Source: Dromaius novaehollandiae
Lineage: Eukaryota; Chordata; Aves; Casuariiformes; Dromaiidae
NCBI RefSeq assembly: GCF_036370855.1
Contig: NC_088102.1
Span: forward strand, 70,937,601 to 71,001,600
Length of the DNA: 64,000 bases
Reading direction: 5' to 3'
In this document: positions 24,801 through 36,799 of the stretch, one piece after another
Layout of the letters: every line of letters begins with the position of its first letter
Numbering within the stretch: the stretch's first letter is position 1
Position numbers and translations under genes: made by a program
The notes under the pieces: model-generated
Seen by the model: only the letters and a program-made list of their open reading frames with translations
The model's database searches: none
What the model was told of the DNA's origin: nothing

Positions 24801-27278
24801 GGTGGCCTGGAGAAGGGGCTTTATAGAGGAGAAGCTCAACCAGCAAGTTCCTGGCAAGGGATGGGTGCCTGGGGTGACCAAGAAAACCCCACCAACCACC
24901 CCGGGAAGTGCCTTCCCGGGGTCCTGCTCATCCAAGCCTTCTCCCACCAGATGCAGGATCACCTTCTTCGCATCGTACATCTCCACACTCAGGTGAGCCA
25001 CCTGCTCCGTCAGAAGCTGCATCTCTTGGGCTTGCTCCCTCAGCAGAGCAAGTGAGTTCCTGAAGACAACAGGAAAGGAGATCCTGTCAGAGAGCTGCCC
25101 AGCCCCTGCTGGGAGCCTTCAAGCTCGGGGAGGAGAAGAGACACGTGGGCTTGGGCCCCCTTTTCTTTCCCTGCTTTGCAAGTGCTTCCCGGCACCGCCA
25201 GGTTTAGCAAAAGGAAAGACACAAGGGAAAGATATGAGCCCTGGTCCTTATGCAAGTGAGTGCAAAGAGCAGGCGGTCAGCTGACGCTGCTCCACAGAAC
25301 TAGTGGAACTGTCTCTTACCGCAGAGACTCCAGTTCTGCTGCAGACAGCCCTAGCAGCTCCTGAAAGACAAAGGCTTTCCGTTAGAATGAATATGCACTC
25401 CCAGAACTGCCGGGGCTTCCCAGAAGGGGCTTTTCTGGGAAGACACGGCCTAAGTTGCTGCTTCTGTGGCTCAGTCTGCATGGAACCGGCCGAGTCAGTG
25501 AGCCATCCAAGCACCACCAGCAGTGCTCCTTTGCAGGACTTTCCTGTCCCACAACAACAGTCACTCACCTGTGTCACTTGCCTTGTCCGTGCTGGCAGCA
25601 ACACCACACAGTAAACACCAGCTGTAATTCACATCACCAAAATAAATACAGTTATTTTACTAGGACTTCTAAAAATCCCTGTGGTCACGTTGTCTCCTCT
25701 CAGACTGGGGTGGCAACAGGACCTGATGCAGAGAGAGGACGCGACTCCAGCTGGGAGCCCTTATTACCCCAGGCCTCAGGGGTCTACACAGTCGTCATCT
25801 CCAGGCCTGCTTGGTGCCCCAGAGCTCCTCCCCATTTCCCCTTACTGCTCCAGTGAGCACCAAAACCAGGCTCCATGGGCCTTCTAAGAGCTACTTCTCC
25901 ATCATGCCACCTGCACTGCCCTTCTGAGAAGCCCCAGCTCAGCTGGGCTCTGCTTCCAAAGTGATGCCTAGGTCTGACCCTGGCTGCCTGTCCTTCCCTC
26001 TGCTTTCCACAGCACAACACACCTCTGAGCAGTGTTGGGATACTGGAGCAGCACAGTGAGGAGCAATGCAGAGCTGCACCCATCCAAGGGATGGGCTCAC
26101 CACCTGGAACTCATTTCCACAAGAGAGAAGGACTCTCTCTAGCCTCCCCTTCACAGTTGCAAAGCTTTTTCTCCCTCTCTCTCTCTCCCTCTCTCTCTCT
26201 GTCTGTCTGCCTGGCAGGGAGACCACCAATCTTCCTTTGATTTGGACATCCTCAAGAAGCACTTGGGCCATGGGAGTTTCTACAGAGACCACCCAAAAGG
26301 GCAAGCTGCCAAATAGGCAGGACTTCTGTCCAAGAGGGTCCTACTTCCTAACGCTGTGTGCATCGATATCAGTTCTTAGGCAGGGTGGGCTCCACTTGCA
26401 GAGAGCACCTCAGGAGCACCCTGAATCCCTGAAACAGGAAATTGGAAGGCACCCCAGTGCCTCTCCCTCACCCTGAGAGTTGACATCCAGCCTGTTGGTG
26501 CTACCGCTGACAGCTGTCTGCTCATAAGAACTCACCAAGAGTGACTGGGATCAACAAGAGGAGGATTTTCAAGAGCCTTCTCTTGCGCAGGGTGATCTCT
26601 TGCCTGAAAAAGAGGGAGGAGCCTTGTTGTTATGAATGCTCCAAGTCTGGGGCAAACCTCTTCCCAGGTGCATTTTCCTCTACAGGCTGCAGAGAAGCAA
26701 GTTTGGCAGTCTACTGCTGCTGGCAGAAAGCTGAAAGACCAACCCCAAAAGGCACATGGTCTCTGTCAGCCCTATTCCACATGGCGGGCAGCTCTTCTGG
26801 GAAGAAAGTGCTCCAAGAGCACCTCTGGAAAAGGAGTTTCCATAATCCAGGGAAATAAACAGATCCCGCAAGGGAAAACAGCTTTCTGGCAGTCTCTGTG
26901 GTGTGCTTGCTTTCTCTTTGGCTAAGGAAGGAGGCATGCTTTCCCTGGAGATTCCCAGGATCCCTTCTGAGGGGTTGTTTTCCACACAACGGGAAGAGCA
27001 GGAGCCTCGTATGGCTCCTCTGCCAGAGCCTGCTGTCCAGACACATCTGTGAGGTGTCGTGCTGCTGCCTGGCCCCTCCAAAATGCACCCCGCATTAGGC
27101 TGCATCTGCACTGCCAACCCAGCCAGACACCCAGGGAGAAGAAAGCGGCCTCGTACCGATTCTCCAGGCACCGTCCGGGCCCTGCAGCATCCTCCGCCGT
27201 GTCGCTGGCAGTTCTGCTGCCAGAGGAGGCTGTCGGTGCCTTCCGCACCCTTCCACGAGGAGCTCTCCCCCTTGCCAT
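21859..27278 (-). CDS. SUN3/SUN5-like: SUN-domain nuclear envelope protein, copy 1 (intact)
   Basis: Exons in transcript order: 27278-27157, 26603-26536, 25621-25569, 25360-25320, 25059-24900, 24398-24314, 23934-23822, 23181-23014, 22652-22563, 21978-21859; sum 1,020 bp (339 aa), all phases agree. Residues 1-50 are a short basic, presumably nucleoplasmic tail. A membrane span lies at about 54-72, a coiled coil at about 82-150, and the SUN domain at about 168-336 ([60 protein letters not shown]). SUN proteins span the inner nuclear membrane and bind KASH partners to form LINC complexes. Length and sequence resemble the testis types SUN3/SUN5. Where SUN1/2 have the KASH-bonding cysteine (CSETY) this protein reads RTSKSY. 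The gene converges on MROH. A reverse AATAAA lies at 21645-21650, about 210 bp past the stop. The donor of the 160-bp exon (GGG|gtggtt) is weak and least certain. Confidence 0.88.
26170..26206 (+). repeat. CT-rich microsatellite in a SUN intron
   Basis: A CCCTCTCTCTCT tract lies in the intron between the membrane-span exon and the following 53-bp exon. It is present at 35690-35726, 49195-49226 (with an adjacent deletion in copy 3) and 57276-57315 with different lengths. Confidence 0.85.
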
Positions 27279-27734
27279 TGCTGTGGGAGGCCAAGCTCTC
27301 AGCTCAGCTCGTCCCCTTCAGGCCCAGGAGGTCGGCTGGCACCCGGCAAGGCACCGACCCGACCCTCAAGAGCAGAGAGCTGCAAGGCCGCCACAGGCTG
27401 CTTCCAGCTGCCGAGGGGCGGCTGGCCCTGACCTCACAGCAGGCCCCGCCATGGGTCACAGTGGTGGCTGCGAGGTCACACTGGGGCTGGGCACACCCGG
27501 TGGGCTCTCCTCAGGCAGCGCATTTAGCCCTAGGAGCGTGTTTGTTCCTCGTTTTGTACAGCCCTGGGGGCCTGGATGGCCCCTGCGTGGGGGCACCAGA
27601 CGCACTGCGGGCACTGGGCAGCACAGCCCATAGCAGCGTCCTGCAGAGGTGGCATGGGGGGCACAGGGCCTCCAGAGCGTGGGCCGCGTGTGTCCTGCCC
27701 GCCTGGGGCAGGGCAACCCCTGCCAGCCACGGGG

Positions 27735-28711
27735 AGCTCTCTGCAGAGACGGGGGCTGGGGCAAGAGCAGGCCCCCGCGCTGCGCAGGGCTTCCCCATGC
27801 CATGGAAGGGGTGGCTGGGGACTGGGGTGCAGCTCTAGACCTTTTCTAGCACCACGGCCTACAGTCCCCAGCAGCCCCCCAGGGCCCAGCCGCGCGGCGG
27901 GTGGACAAGGGCCGACGCAGCCCTTGGGGGCCGCCCTCGCCTCCACACGCAGCCCTCAGGGGCTGCCGTCCCTGGGGCCGGGCCGGGGCTGGGGGTCCCC
28001 GCCAGGGCAGCGTGGTGGGGCCCGAGCACGGCAGAACCCCCCGGCAGAGGGGACGGCTGGGGGCAGGGGGAGGCAGGCGCAGGGCGCCCCGCTGCGGCCT
28101 CGGCCCCCAAGGGCAGCCAGCCCCCCTCCGGCTGCGGGCCCCAGTCCCGGCTGGCCCTGGCTCCTGCCCCGGCTCCCCGAAGCAGCCCCGGCCCCTCCCC
28201 GGCTGCCCACAACGGTCCCGGCCCCACCACGGCCTCGCCCCAGCTCCCCACAGAGGCCCGCGGAGCCCCCGGCCCCGCGCTGACAGGCCCCAGCAGGGCC
28301 CCGAGGCGGCGCCGCCTGCGCCGGGGGAAGGGCCGGGCACAGGCACCGCGCTCCCGCTCGGGCCGGGGCAGGCAGGGAGGGCGGGGAAGGGGCGAGGGGG
28401 CCCGGCGGCGCCCCGGGGGTGGCGGGGGAGCGGGGCAGCCCCAGGGCGGGAGCCGCCGCGGTGCAGGGGCTCGGGGCCATCTGCTAGACCCGTGTGCTTA
28501 TCTCCGCGGCGCTGAGCGGGAGGAGTTGCTGGCTGCGAGGCAGCTAGACGGCATCGACCAAACGCCAGAGGCACATGGGGCCCGGCCGGTTTCGGTGGGG
28601 GTGTGCGGAGCGCAGGCTGGGGCCGCCACGGGACGCTGCCGGGCCCTGCCGCCTCGCCGCATCTCCCACAGCTGCTCGCGCTGCCTGGGCTGCCCGGCCT
28701 TGCGCACATTT
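27735..28711 (-). promoter_or_regulatory. CpG-island region upstream of SUN copy 1
   Basis: Very GC-rich and CpG-dense DNA with GC-box-like gggcgggg motifs starts about 450 bp upstream of the SUN ATG. The core is 28306-28705 (ggcgccgcctgcgccggg onward). Equivalent cores lie upstream of copy 2 and copy 4, but not copy 3. I infer a promoter; the transcription start is not determined, and the island could also serve a plus-strand transcript. Confidence 0.5.
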
Positions 28712-28879
28712 GCATATATATTCAAAAGCCTAGGTTTAAATGGATAAAACATTCTTTAATAAGAGCTAATGGAATGAATAATGAAAATTTAAATGTGAAT
28801 AGAAAGTAATTAAAAGTAATTAAAAAAAGCCTCGGGGCCCTGCTGGGGCCTGTCGGCGCGGGGCCGGGGGCTCCGCGGG

Positions 28880-29190
28880 CCGCTGTGGAGAGCCGGGGCC
28901 GCGCTGGGGCCGTTGTGGGGAGCTGGGGCGGGGCTGTGATGGGGCCGTTGTGGGGAGCTGGGGCGGGGCTGTGATGGGGCCGTTGTGGGGAGCTGGGGCA
29001 GGGCTGGAGTCATTCGGGGGAGCCGGGGCGGGGCCAGAGACGCTGCGAGACGCCTGGGTGGGGCCGGAGTCGTTGTGGAGAGCCGGGGCGGGGCTGGGGC
29101 CGTTGTGGGGAGCTGGGGTGGGGCCAGAGTCGTTGGGGGAAGCTGGGGCGAGGCTGTGGTCGGGCCGGGACCGTTGTGGGCAGCCGGGGA
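28880..29190 (-). repeat. GC-rich minisatellite, inverted array 1
   Basis: The G-rich strand reads plus here (gggccgttgtggggagc units). It is the same unit family as at 20690, with a different order of 30-, 41- and 60-bp variants. Confidence 0.85.
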
Positions 29191-29981
29191 GGGGCCGGGG
29201 CTGCTTCGGGGAGCCGGGGCAGGAGCCAGGGCCAGCCGGGACTGGGGCCCGCAGCCGGAGGGGGGCTGGCTGCCCTTGGGGGCCGAGGCCGCAGCGGGGC
29301 GCCCTGCGCCTGCCTCCCCCTGCCCCCAGCCGTCCCCTCTGCTGGGGGGTTCTGCCGTGCTCGGGCCCCACCACGCTGCCCTGGCGGGGACCCCCAGCCC
29401 CGGCCCGGCCCCAGGGACGGCAGCCCCTGAGGGCTGCGTGTGGAGGCGAGGGCGGCCCCCAAGGGCTGCGTCGGCCCTTGTCCTCCCGCCGCGCGGCTGG
29501 GCCCTGGGGGGCTGCTGGGGACTGTAGGCCGTGGTGCTAGAAAAGGTCTAGAGCTGCACCCCAGTCCCCAGCCACCCCTTCCATGGCATGGGGAAGCCCT
29601 GCGCAGCGCGGGGGCCTGCTCTTGCCCTAGCCCCCGTCTCTGCAGAGAGCAGGGTAGGCGAAAGCTTGTCTTCTCCTTTCCTCTTGGTTTCGCACCCCAT
29701 GCAGGGTAGCTGGCACTTTGTGGCAAAGACACAGTGTGTGGGTCTGTTCTGCGCTGCCACAGACTGCTGGAAAAGCGCGTGTCCTACCCCTCGCAGGATG
29801 GTCCTGATTCCTTCAGGGCCAGAGCTTTCTGCCATTTAGTTCCCACAGAGACAAGACAGCCACACGTGGTGAAGAGACAGCACTGCTTCTTTGGGAAAAG
29901 GGCAGCAGAGGGCAAAGCGGCAGCACAAGCCCAGGCCCCTGGGGCAGAGAGGCCAGGAACCTCCCAGACTTCCCAGCACGC

Positions 29982-30199
29982 TCAGGTGGCCCCTGTGGAC
30001 GGAGCAGAGCTCCAGCAGCAAATGCAGCTGCCTGCCAGAGCACGCTGCCACCTCTCCCACAGGCTTCTGATGCGGGAGGGCAGGGTTCCTCGGTTGGCTC
30101 TGGATGGAGACTTTGTCCTTGGAGCTCTCAGGATCAGGATGGTTTGGACCACCAGGGAATGGATTGAGGACCCGGTTCTCTGCTGCAAGGGCTGAAAGG
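29982..30199 (-). pseudogene. Duplicated terminal exon of the MROH gene (copy in cassette 1)
   Basis: This 218-bp exon is the reverse-complement twin of 19683-19900. It keeps the acceptor (ctctttcag), an uninterrupted frame and the TGA, with a few substitutions. No upstream MROH exon accompanies it, so it cannot encode an MROH protein alone. It lies on the same strand as, and downstream of, SUN copy 2. Confidence 0.8.
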
Positions 30200-30400
30200 C
30201 TGAAAGAGGAAGGACCAGAGCAGAGATCAACCGCCCGCATCTGCGCAGACCCCAGGCATCCCCTCCCCTCCTGCCAGGGCCAGTGCCAGCCAGCTCTTCC
30301 CAGGGCCAGGAGAGAGCAGGGGGGACAAATGGATCAGCTGCACATGTCTGGCTGGCAATGTCCCAAAGGCCCCTAAAATCTCTCTCTCCTTTCCCCACAT

Positions 30401-30752
30401 GGATGATGCAAACCTGGGAGGAGTGGCTGATGCACCAGAGGGCTGTGCTGCCATTCAGAGGGAGCTCGACAGCCTGGAGAAATGGGCAGAGGGGAACCTC
30501 ATGAAGCTCAAGAAAGGGAAGTGCAGAGTCCTGCACCTAGGGAGGAATAACACCATGCACTACTACAGGCTGGGGGCTGACCTGCTGGAAAGCAGCTCTT
30601 TGGACAAAGACCCACAAGGACAACAAGCTGATGGACAAAAAGTTGACCAAGGGCCAGCCAAGTATCTGAAGGGAGGGTGCAAAAAGGATGGGGCCAGACT
30701 CTTGTCAGTGGTGCCCAGTGATAGAAGAGAGGCAACGGGCACAGACTGATAC
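30401..30752 (+). mobile_element. CR1 fragment, truncated at both ends (cassette 1)
   Basis: Near-identical to 5726-6079 (GGVADAPEGCAAIQ coding part and the cagactcttgtcagtggtgc part). The CR1 3' end is missing: it is cut after 'cacagactgat' and joined to the right end of the AT-rich segment (acatacactcatatat). The left junction (ccccacatgg) is the same as at 5725. Confidence 0.8.
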
Positions 30753-31381
30753 ATACACTCATATATATATATTTCTATACAAGTTTCTATTGCATGTAAG
30801 TGGATATCGTAGGTAAAAGTGAGCAGCTAGGGCATGTCTGTGCAAAGATGGAGAGGACATCCTGAAAAAACCCCTACAGCATAAGGCACAGGGATGTTGA
30901 AAGATGAGTGAAAGAGCAAGCCTCCTTCTGCCCTCTCCTAGCTTTGCTGTGCTTGACATTGCCGTGTCAGGGTCCTTTCAATTCAGTTGCTTCTGCAGGT
31001 GAAAAGCAGACACACTGTGAACCCTGCATGGAAGGGGTCAGTGGTGTGGGCATCGTTCACCCCAAACTCTGCCAGGCTCTGACTCCTTCCTGGGCTGAGG
31101 TGGATGAAGCCTCTAGTGCTCAAGGATTAGAGGAAAAGAACAGCTATGCAAGCCTTGTCTCCTTTTCCTTTATTAGGAAAACATCTGTGCAGTGGAAAGA
31201 AAGCGGAAAGGCTGAGGAACAAATACCTCACTGTGTGAAAGCAAGAAAGGAGCTGTTTTTGAGACTCTCTGTGAGATGACATTGACCCACACCAAAGGGA
31301 AACACCACTTCTCTTCTCTTCTTGCCTCCTTTTTTCATTCTCAGTCCGAGAAGGTCTCGCCCCGTCTTCTGGCTAATGGCA

Positions 31382-34300
31382 TTAGTTGTGGTTTGCCATC
31401 TTCCCGTGAACCTGCACTCGATAAATGCAGGTGTACTCTGGGTTTCCCCAGTTGCTCTGTATGAGAAGTTTTATATACTGAAAGGCCCCGGGAAGCTCGT
31501 TCTGTAAAGAAAATAAGGAAGCAGCAGCAGCTTGACCGGAGCGTAAAGAGCAACAGTACAGTCAGTAGGTATCTGCCTCTGCCAGCCCTAGTCCTTCTGA
31601 GATGGAGCAAGCTCCCCAAAGGGGGTGAGAGCAGCTGTGGACATCGAAGGCTCGCTGGTAGCAGGGCTGCTGGGAAGGCCAGGGACATGGGGAAACTCCT
31701 GCTGTGGGGGAAGACACCTGGCCATCCTCCCTGCCACCGCCTGCTTCAGCTGGGCCCGCGTCCCCCTTCCCACAGCCCCTTCCTTCTGCTGCTTTCTCTG
31801 TGCTAACAGAGAGGCCAGGCAGGCGCTCCTGCATGCAGGGCAGCCCAGTGTGCAACCCCCGCGAAGGCCCGCTGTCTCCTCCAGCTGCCTTGCCAGCAGG
31901 AGTGGGAGTGCGGGCAGAGAAGGGTGTCCTGGGAAGAGGGGATGCCATCCACCCTGCTGCCAGGACTGATGGTGCTGCCCACTGGCCCCTTGGCCCAGGG
32001 AGAAACAATCCACGGTCCTTCTGCCACGGCTTTGAAGGCAAACCTCTTTTCCTCCCAGGCATCTGGCCCACATGCACTTCCTGTACCTTCAGAGGGAAGG
32101 TCTGAATGGCTTGTTCTTCCACATCGTACATGAAGGTCCCCAGGAGAGTTTCCTCTTCTCCTTCCGCACCCACTCCCTTAGAGACCGAGCACAAGGGGAG
32201 CAGGTCAGACGCGACTTGACAAAGAGGAACCGTGCACACTGCATGCAGACGTGTTATCTGCCCAGCCTCTGCTGGGGCGCTAGCAGTAGCTGGGTGCAGG
32301 CTCTGGTGAAGCGGAGTCTGCTCCTTGAGTTTTGATCAAGAGCCTTGAGATGCTTGGCCAAAACAAGTCTTAAGAGGGATAAAGCCATCCCATCCCCGGA
32401 AACAGCCCCTTAGGCCACTGCAGTGCTTGGGAGAGGCCGGGGCACGACTCTCTAAGGATGCACAAAGGCAAGCAGGTCCCTGTTAGGGCTTTTCCCCATG
32501 GCCAGAGCCAAGCCAGAAGTGCCTGGCAAAGACTTACAGACACAGTGAAGTCTCTGGGGGCGCTGCTGATGGTCCCAGATGGAGAGACTGCCTTGAAGAT
32601 GTGCTGCACGGTGACAGCAGTCGGTTGGATTCGTGCAGGCAACCTAATGACCACCTGGCCCTGAGACCCTTGGAAAGGCCAGCAGTGCCCTGGGGAAACG
32701 TCTGGCTGCAAGCAAAAGGCAACAGCAAAGAGTAGTGAGGGAGTGGCAGAGCCAGCACCACTAAACACATAGGCAGCAGCACAGGTGCCTGTTTGTCTGT
32801 GGGCTGTATTCCAGCTGATAAATGAATAGTGTGTGAGGAGATGGGCAGAAGCACAAGGCCTTCTTCCCTGCCCGGTAAAGGGCACTCCCAGTATTCCCGA
32901 AAAGAGGAAACTTTTGATTAGGAAAGCATGGAATCTGCCACCCCACATCTGAGTCAGGGTCCTACAGATACCGCTCTGCCCAGCAGCTCGGCAGCTCCCC
33001 TCGCTCTCTCCCCCAAGCCTCCCACCCCACTGAAGAATGGAAGGGACTATCAGGGATGGGGTAGGCAAATGGGGGCGGCTAAGGAGAAACTCCTTCAGCC
33101 AGCTGTGACCAGGCTTCTGGCAGGATGCCACAGTTCAGTTCAGTTCAGAACAGTGTTCCTCCTGAGGGGAACCACTGGTCTGTAGCAAGGCAAGCCCGGT
33201 ATTAGACCTTAGGTTTCAGGAACCAGATCAATGCTGTGGGCTTGAGCAAGACCAAAGCACAGAGGGGAGATGCCCTGGCATTTGTCCCCAACTTGGCAGG
33301 AAGGAATGAAACCAGCACTGAACCTGATGATTCCTGCTACGATACCTGCAAAATTGTATCTGGAGGGTTTGCAGCAGAAAGGAACCAAAGCACCTTGCAG
33401 AGCCAATTATCTTCCCACTCATAGCTCTTGGATGTCCTCTGCCTGTCAATGGTGCCACCTGAAATGAGGAGAGAGCAGCTGAGTGCTGCTAGTCCAGTGG
33501 CTGATGTTAAAGGCCCTCACCACTCCTGTTGCTGGCACCACAGGCACAAGGGCCTCTAAACTCAAGGTCAGCAACTCCAGATAACCTTAATGTAAGCTCA
33601 CTGGAGAGGAAGAGAGCTCTTCTGTGAGCACCAAAACATTTGTAGGGGCAGTGCCAGAGGCACCAGTGAGGGGCCTGATCCCAGGCCTGGGAGTGAATGC
33701 AAGAGAGCCACTCTGCCACAAGCTTGCTTTTGGACGCCAAGAGGTCATTTCATCTCCCTCTGCTTTGGTGAGCAGCCTCCTTTTAGGAGGTCTATACACA
33801 AGCACAAGGCAAGGAGACTTGACTTCCTGTGTGCATACCTGAGCTTTTCAGAGCCCAGTCAGACACCTGCATGTGGTCCTCCCAACTTGTCTGAGACATT
33901 GCCTGCATCGTTTGCTGAACTTCCTAGGAAAGACATGAATGAACATGAGAAAAGACCACATCAGCAGGCAGTTCAGTGTGACTACTGCAGCCTAGCAGAG
34001 CGAGTCTGTTAGAAAAATGCAAGAGAAGCCTAGTCCAAGGAGTGGCAAGACTCAACGCTTTCTGGTGTGAGAAGCAAGGACTCGTGAATAGCTTCCTTGC
34101 CCACAGCCATAGTGCAGACGTGGGTCAGACTCCCCACACCCTTGTCTCCACCCGCCAGCTCTCCAGGTCAGACTCAGACTCTGCCAGTGCTGGCTGCTCC
34201 CACGAGTGTTCCTATGTCTCATCATTGCTTCGGGGATCAGGCCAGAGCTACCAGAGGCGAAGAGTAGGCACAGAGCCAAGAGAAGGCTGTCAGGAGTCCT

Positions 34301-36799
34301 CTGCTGCCTGAAGTGGCCTGGCTAAAGGTGGCCTGGAGAAGGGGCTTTATAGAGGAGAAGCTCAACCAGCAAGTTCCTGGCAAGGGATGGGTGCCTGGGG
34401 TGACCAAGAAAACCCCACCAACCACCCCGGAAAGTGCCTTCCCGGGGTCCTGCTCGTCCAAGCCTTCTCCCATCAGATGCAGGATCACCTTTTTCGCATT
34501 GTACATCTCCACACTCAGGTGAGCCACCTGCTCCGTCAGAAGCTGCATCTCTTGGGCTTGCTCCCTCAGCAGAGCAAGTGAGTTCCTGAAGACAACAGGA
34601 AAGGAGATCCTGTCAGAGAGCTGCCCAGCCCCTGCTGGGAGCCTTCAAGCTCGGGGAGGAGAAGAGACACGTGGGCTTGGGCCCCCTTTTCTTTCCCTGC
34701 TTTGCAAGTGCTTCCCGGCACCGCCAGGTTTAGCAAAAGGAAAGACACAAGGGAAAGATATGAGCCCTGGCCCTTATGCAAGTGAGTGCACAGAGCAGGT
34801 GGTCAGCTGACGCTGCTCCACAGAACCAGTGGAACTGTCTCTTACCGCAGAGACTCCAGTTCTGCTGCAGACAGCCCTAGCAGCTCCTGAAAGACAAAGG
34901 CTTTCCGTTAGAATGAATATGCACTCCCAGAACCGCCGGGGCTTCCCAGAAGGGGCTTTTCTGGGAAGACACGGCCTAAGTTGCTGCTTCTGTGGCTCAG
35001 TCTGCATGGAACCGGCCGAGTCAGTGAGCCATCCAAGCACCACCAGCAGTGCTCCTTTGCAGGACTTTCCTGTCCCACAACAGTCACTCACCTGTGTCAC
35101 TTGCCTTGTCCGTGCTGGCAGCAACACCACACAGTAAACACCAGCTGTAATTCACATCACCAAAATAAATACAGTTATTTTACTAGGACTTCTAAAAATC
35201 CCTGTGGTCACGTTGTCTCCTCTCAGACTGGGGTGGCAACAGGACCTGATGCAGAGAGAGGTGACTCCAGCTGGGAGCCCTTATTACCCCAGGCCTCAGG
35301 GGTCTACACAGTCGTCATCTCCAGGCCTGCTTGGTGCCCCAGAGCTCCTCCCCATTTCCCCTTACTGCTCCAGTGAGCACCAAAACCAGGCTCCATGGGC
35401 CTTCTAAGAGCTACTTCTCCATCATGCCACCTGCACTGCCCTTCTGAGAAGCCCCAGCTCAGCTGGGCTCTGCTTCCAAAGTGATGCCTAGGTCTGACCC
35501 TGGCTGCCTGTCCTTCCCTCTGCTTTCCACAGCACAACACACCTCTGAGCAGTGTTGGGATACTGGAGCAGCACAGTGAGGAGCAATGCAGAGCTGCACC
35601 CATCCAAGGGATGGGCTCACCACCTGGAACTCATTTCCACAAGAGAGAAGGACTCTCTCTAGCCTCCCCTTCACAGTTGCAAAGCTTTTTCTCCCTCTCT
35701 CTCTCTCCCTCTTTCTCTCTGTCTGTCTGCCTGGCAGGGAGACCACCAATCTTCCTTTGATTTGGACATCTTCAAGAAGCACTTGGGCCATGGGAGTTTC
35801 TACAGAGACCACCCAAAAGGGCAAGCTGCAAAATAGGCAGGACTTTTGTCCAAGAGGGTCCTACTTCCTAACGCTGCGTGCATCGATATCAGTTCTTAGG
35901 CAGGGTGGGCTCCACTTGTAGAGAGCACCTCAGGAGCACCCTGAATCCCTGAAACAGGAAATTGGAAGGCACCCCAGTGCCTCTCCCTCACCCTGAGAGT
36001 TGACATCCAGCCTGTTGGTGCTACCGCTGACAGCTGTCTGCTCATAAGAACTCACCAAGAGTGACTGGGATCAACAAGAGGAGGATTTTCAAGAGCCTTC
36101 TCTTGCGCAGGGTGATCTCTTGCCTGAAAAAGAGGGAAGAGCCTTGTTGTTATGAATGCTCCAAGTCTGGGGCAAACCTCTTCCCAGGTGCATTTTCCTC
36201 TACAGGCTGCAGAGAAGCAAGTTTGGCAGTCTACTGCTGCTGGCAGAAAGCTGAAAGACCAACCCCCAAAAGGCACATGGTCTCTGTCAGCCCTATTCCA
36301 CATGGCGGGCAGCTCTTCTGGGAAGAAAGTGCTCCAAGAGCACCTCTGGAAAAGGAGTTTCCATAATCCAGGGAAATAAACAGATCCCGCAAGGGAAAAC
36401 AGCTTTCTGGCAGTCTCTGTGGTGTGCTTGCTTTCTCTTTGGCTGAGGAAGGAGGCATGCTTTCCCTGGAGATTCCCAGGATCCCTTCTGGGGGGGTGTT
36501 TTCCACACAACGGGAAGAGCAGGAGCCTCGTATGGCTCCTCTGCCAGAGCCTGCTGTCCAGACACATCTGCGAGGTGTTGTGCTGCTGCCTGGCCCCTCC
36601 AAAATGCACCCCGCATTAGGCTGCATCTGCACTGCCAACCCAGCCAGACACCCAGGGAGAAGAAAGCGGCCTCGTACCGATTCTCCAGGCACCGCCCGGG
36701 CCCTGCAGCATCCTCCGCCGTGTCGCTGGCAGTTCTGCTGCCAGAGGAGGCTGTCGGTGCCTTCCGCACCCTTCCACGAGGAGCTCTCCCCCTTGCCAT
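31382..36799 (-). CDS. SUN3/SUN5-like: SUN-domain nuclear envelope protein, copy 2 (intact)
   Basis: Exons in transcript order: 36799-36678, 36123-36056, 35144-35092, 34886-34846, 34585-34426, 33923-33839, 33458-33346, 32705-32538, 32176-32087, 31501-31382; ten exons, 339 aa, same phases as copy 1. No stop or frameshift was found. Differences from copy 1 are a few substitutions: Asp to Asn and Val to Met in the coiled-coil exon, Lys to Met in the next exon, Arg to Lys just after NWLC, and Arg to Gly in the last exon (NELPGAF). The membrane span, the GHCW and YTC cysteines and the VHGK end are kept. The reverse AATAAA is at 31169-31174. It has the complete CpG island and native upstream flank, so it is one of the two copies most likely to be expressed normally. 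Confidence 0.87.

Larger units (their letters stand above)
21290..28711 (-). repeat. SUN amplicon unit 1
   Basis: This is the first of four near-identical direct units, each carrying one minus-strand SUN gene. It runs from the gene's 3' flank to its upstream CpG island and breaks off at 28711, where it joins an inverted AT-rich segment (gcgcacattt|gcatatata). The 1.95-kb upstream flank that units 2 and 4 keep is absent. Confidence 0.85.
28712..30400 (-). repeat. Inverted MROH 3'-end cassette 1
   Basis: Reverse complement of about 19486-21115. In plus-strand order it contains a partial AT-rich segment, the minisatellite (about 28880-29190), the GC-rich block (about 29200-29650), the MROH 3' flank, the MROH last exon and part of its last intron. 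With 19486-21115 it forms an inverted repeat with arms of about 1.65 kb around SUN copy 1. Confidence 0.85.

Noticed and set aside
25939-26304. Candidate SUN exon reading [17 protein letters not shown] on minus
   Set aside because: The 53-bp exon at 25569-25621 has better acceptor and donor, extends the membrane span and fits both phases; the rival would need a weak donor and is not required.
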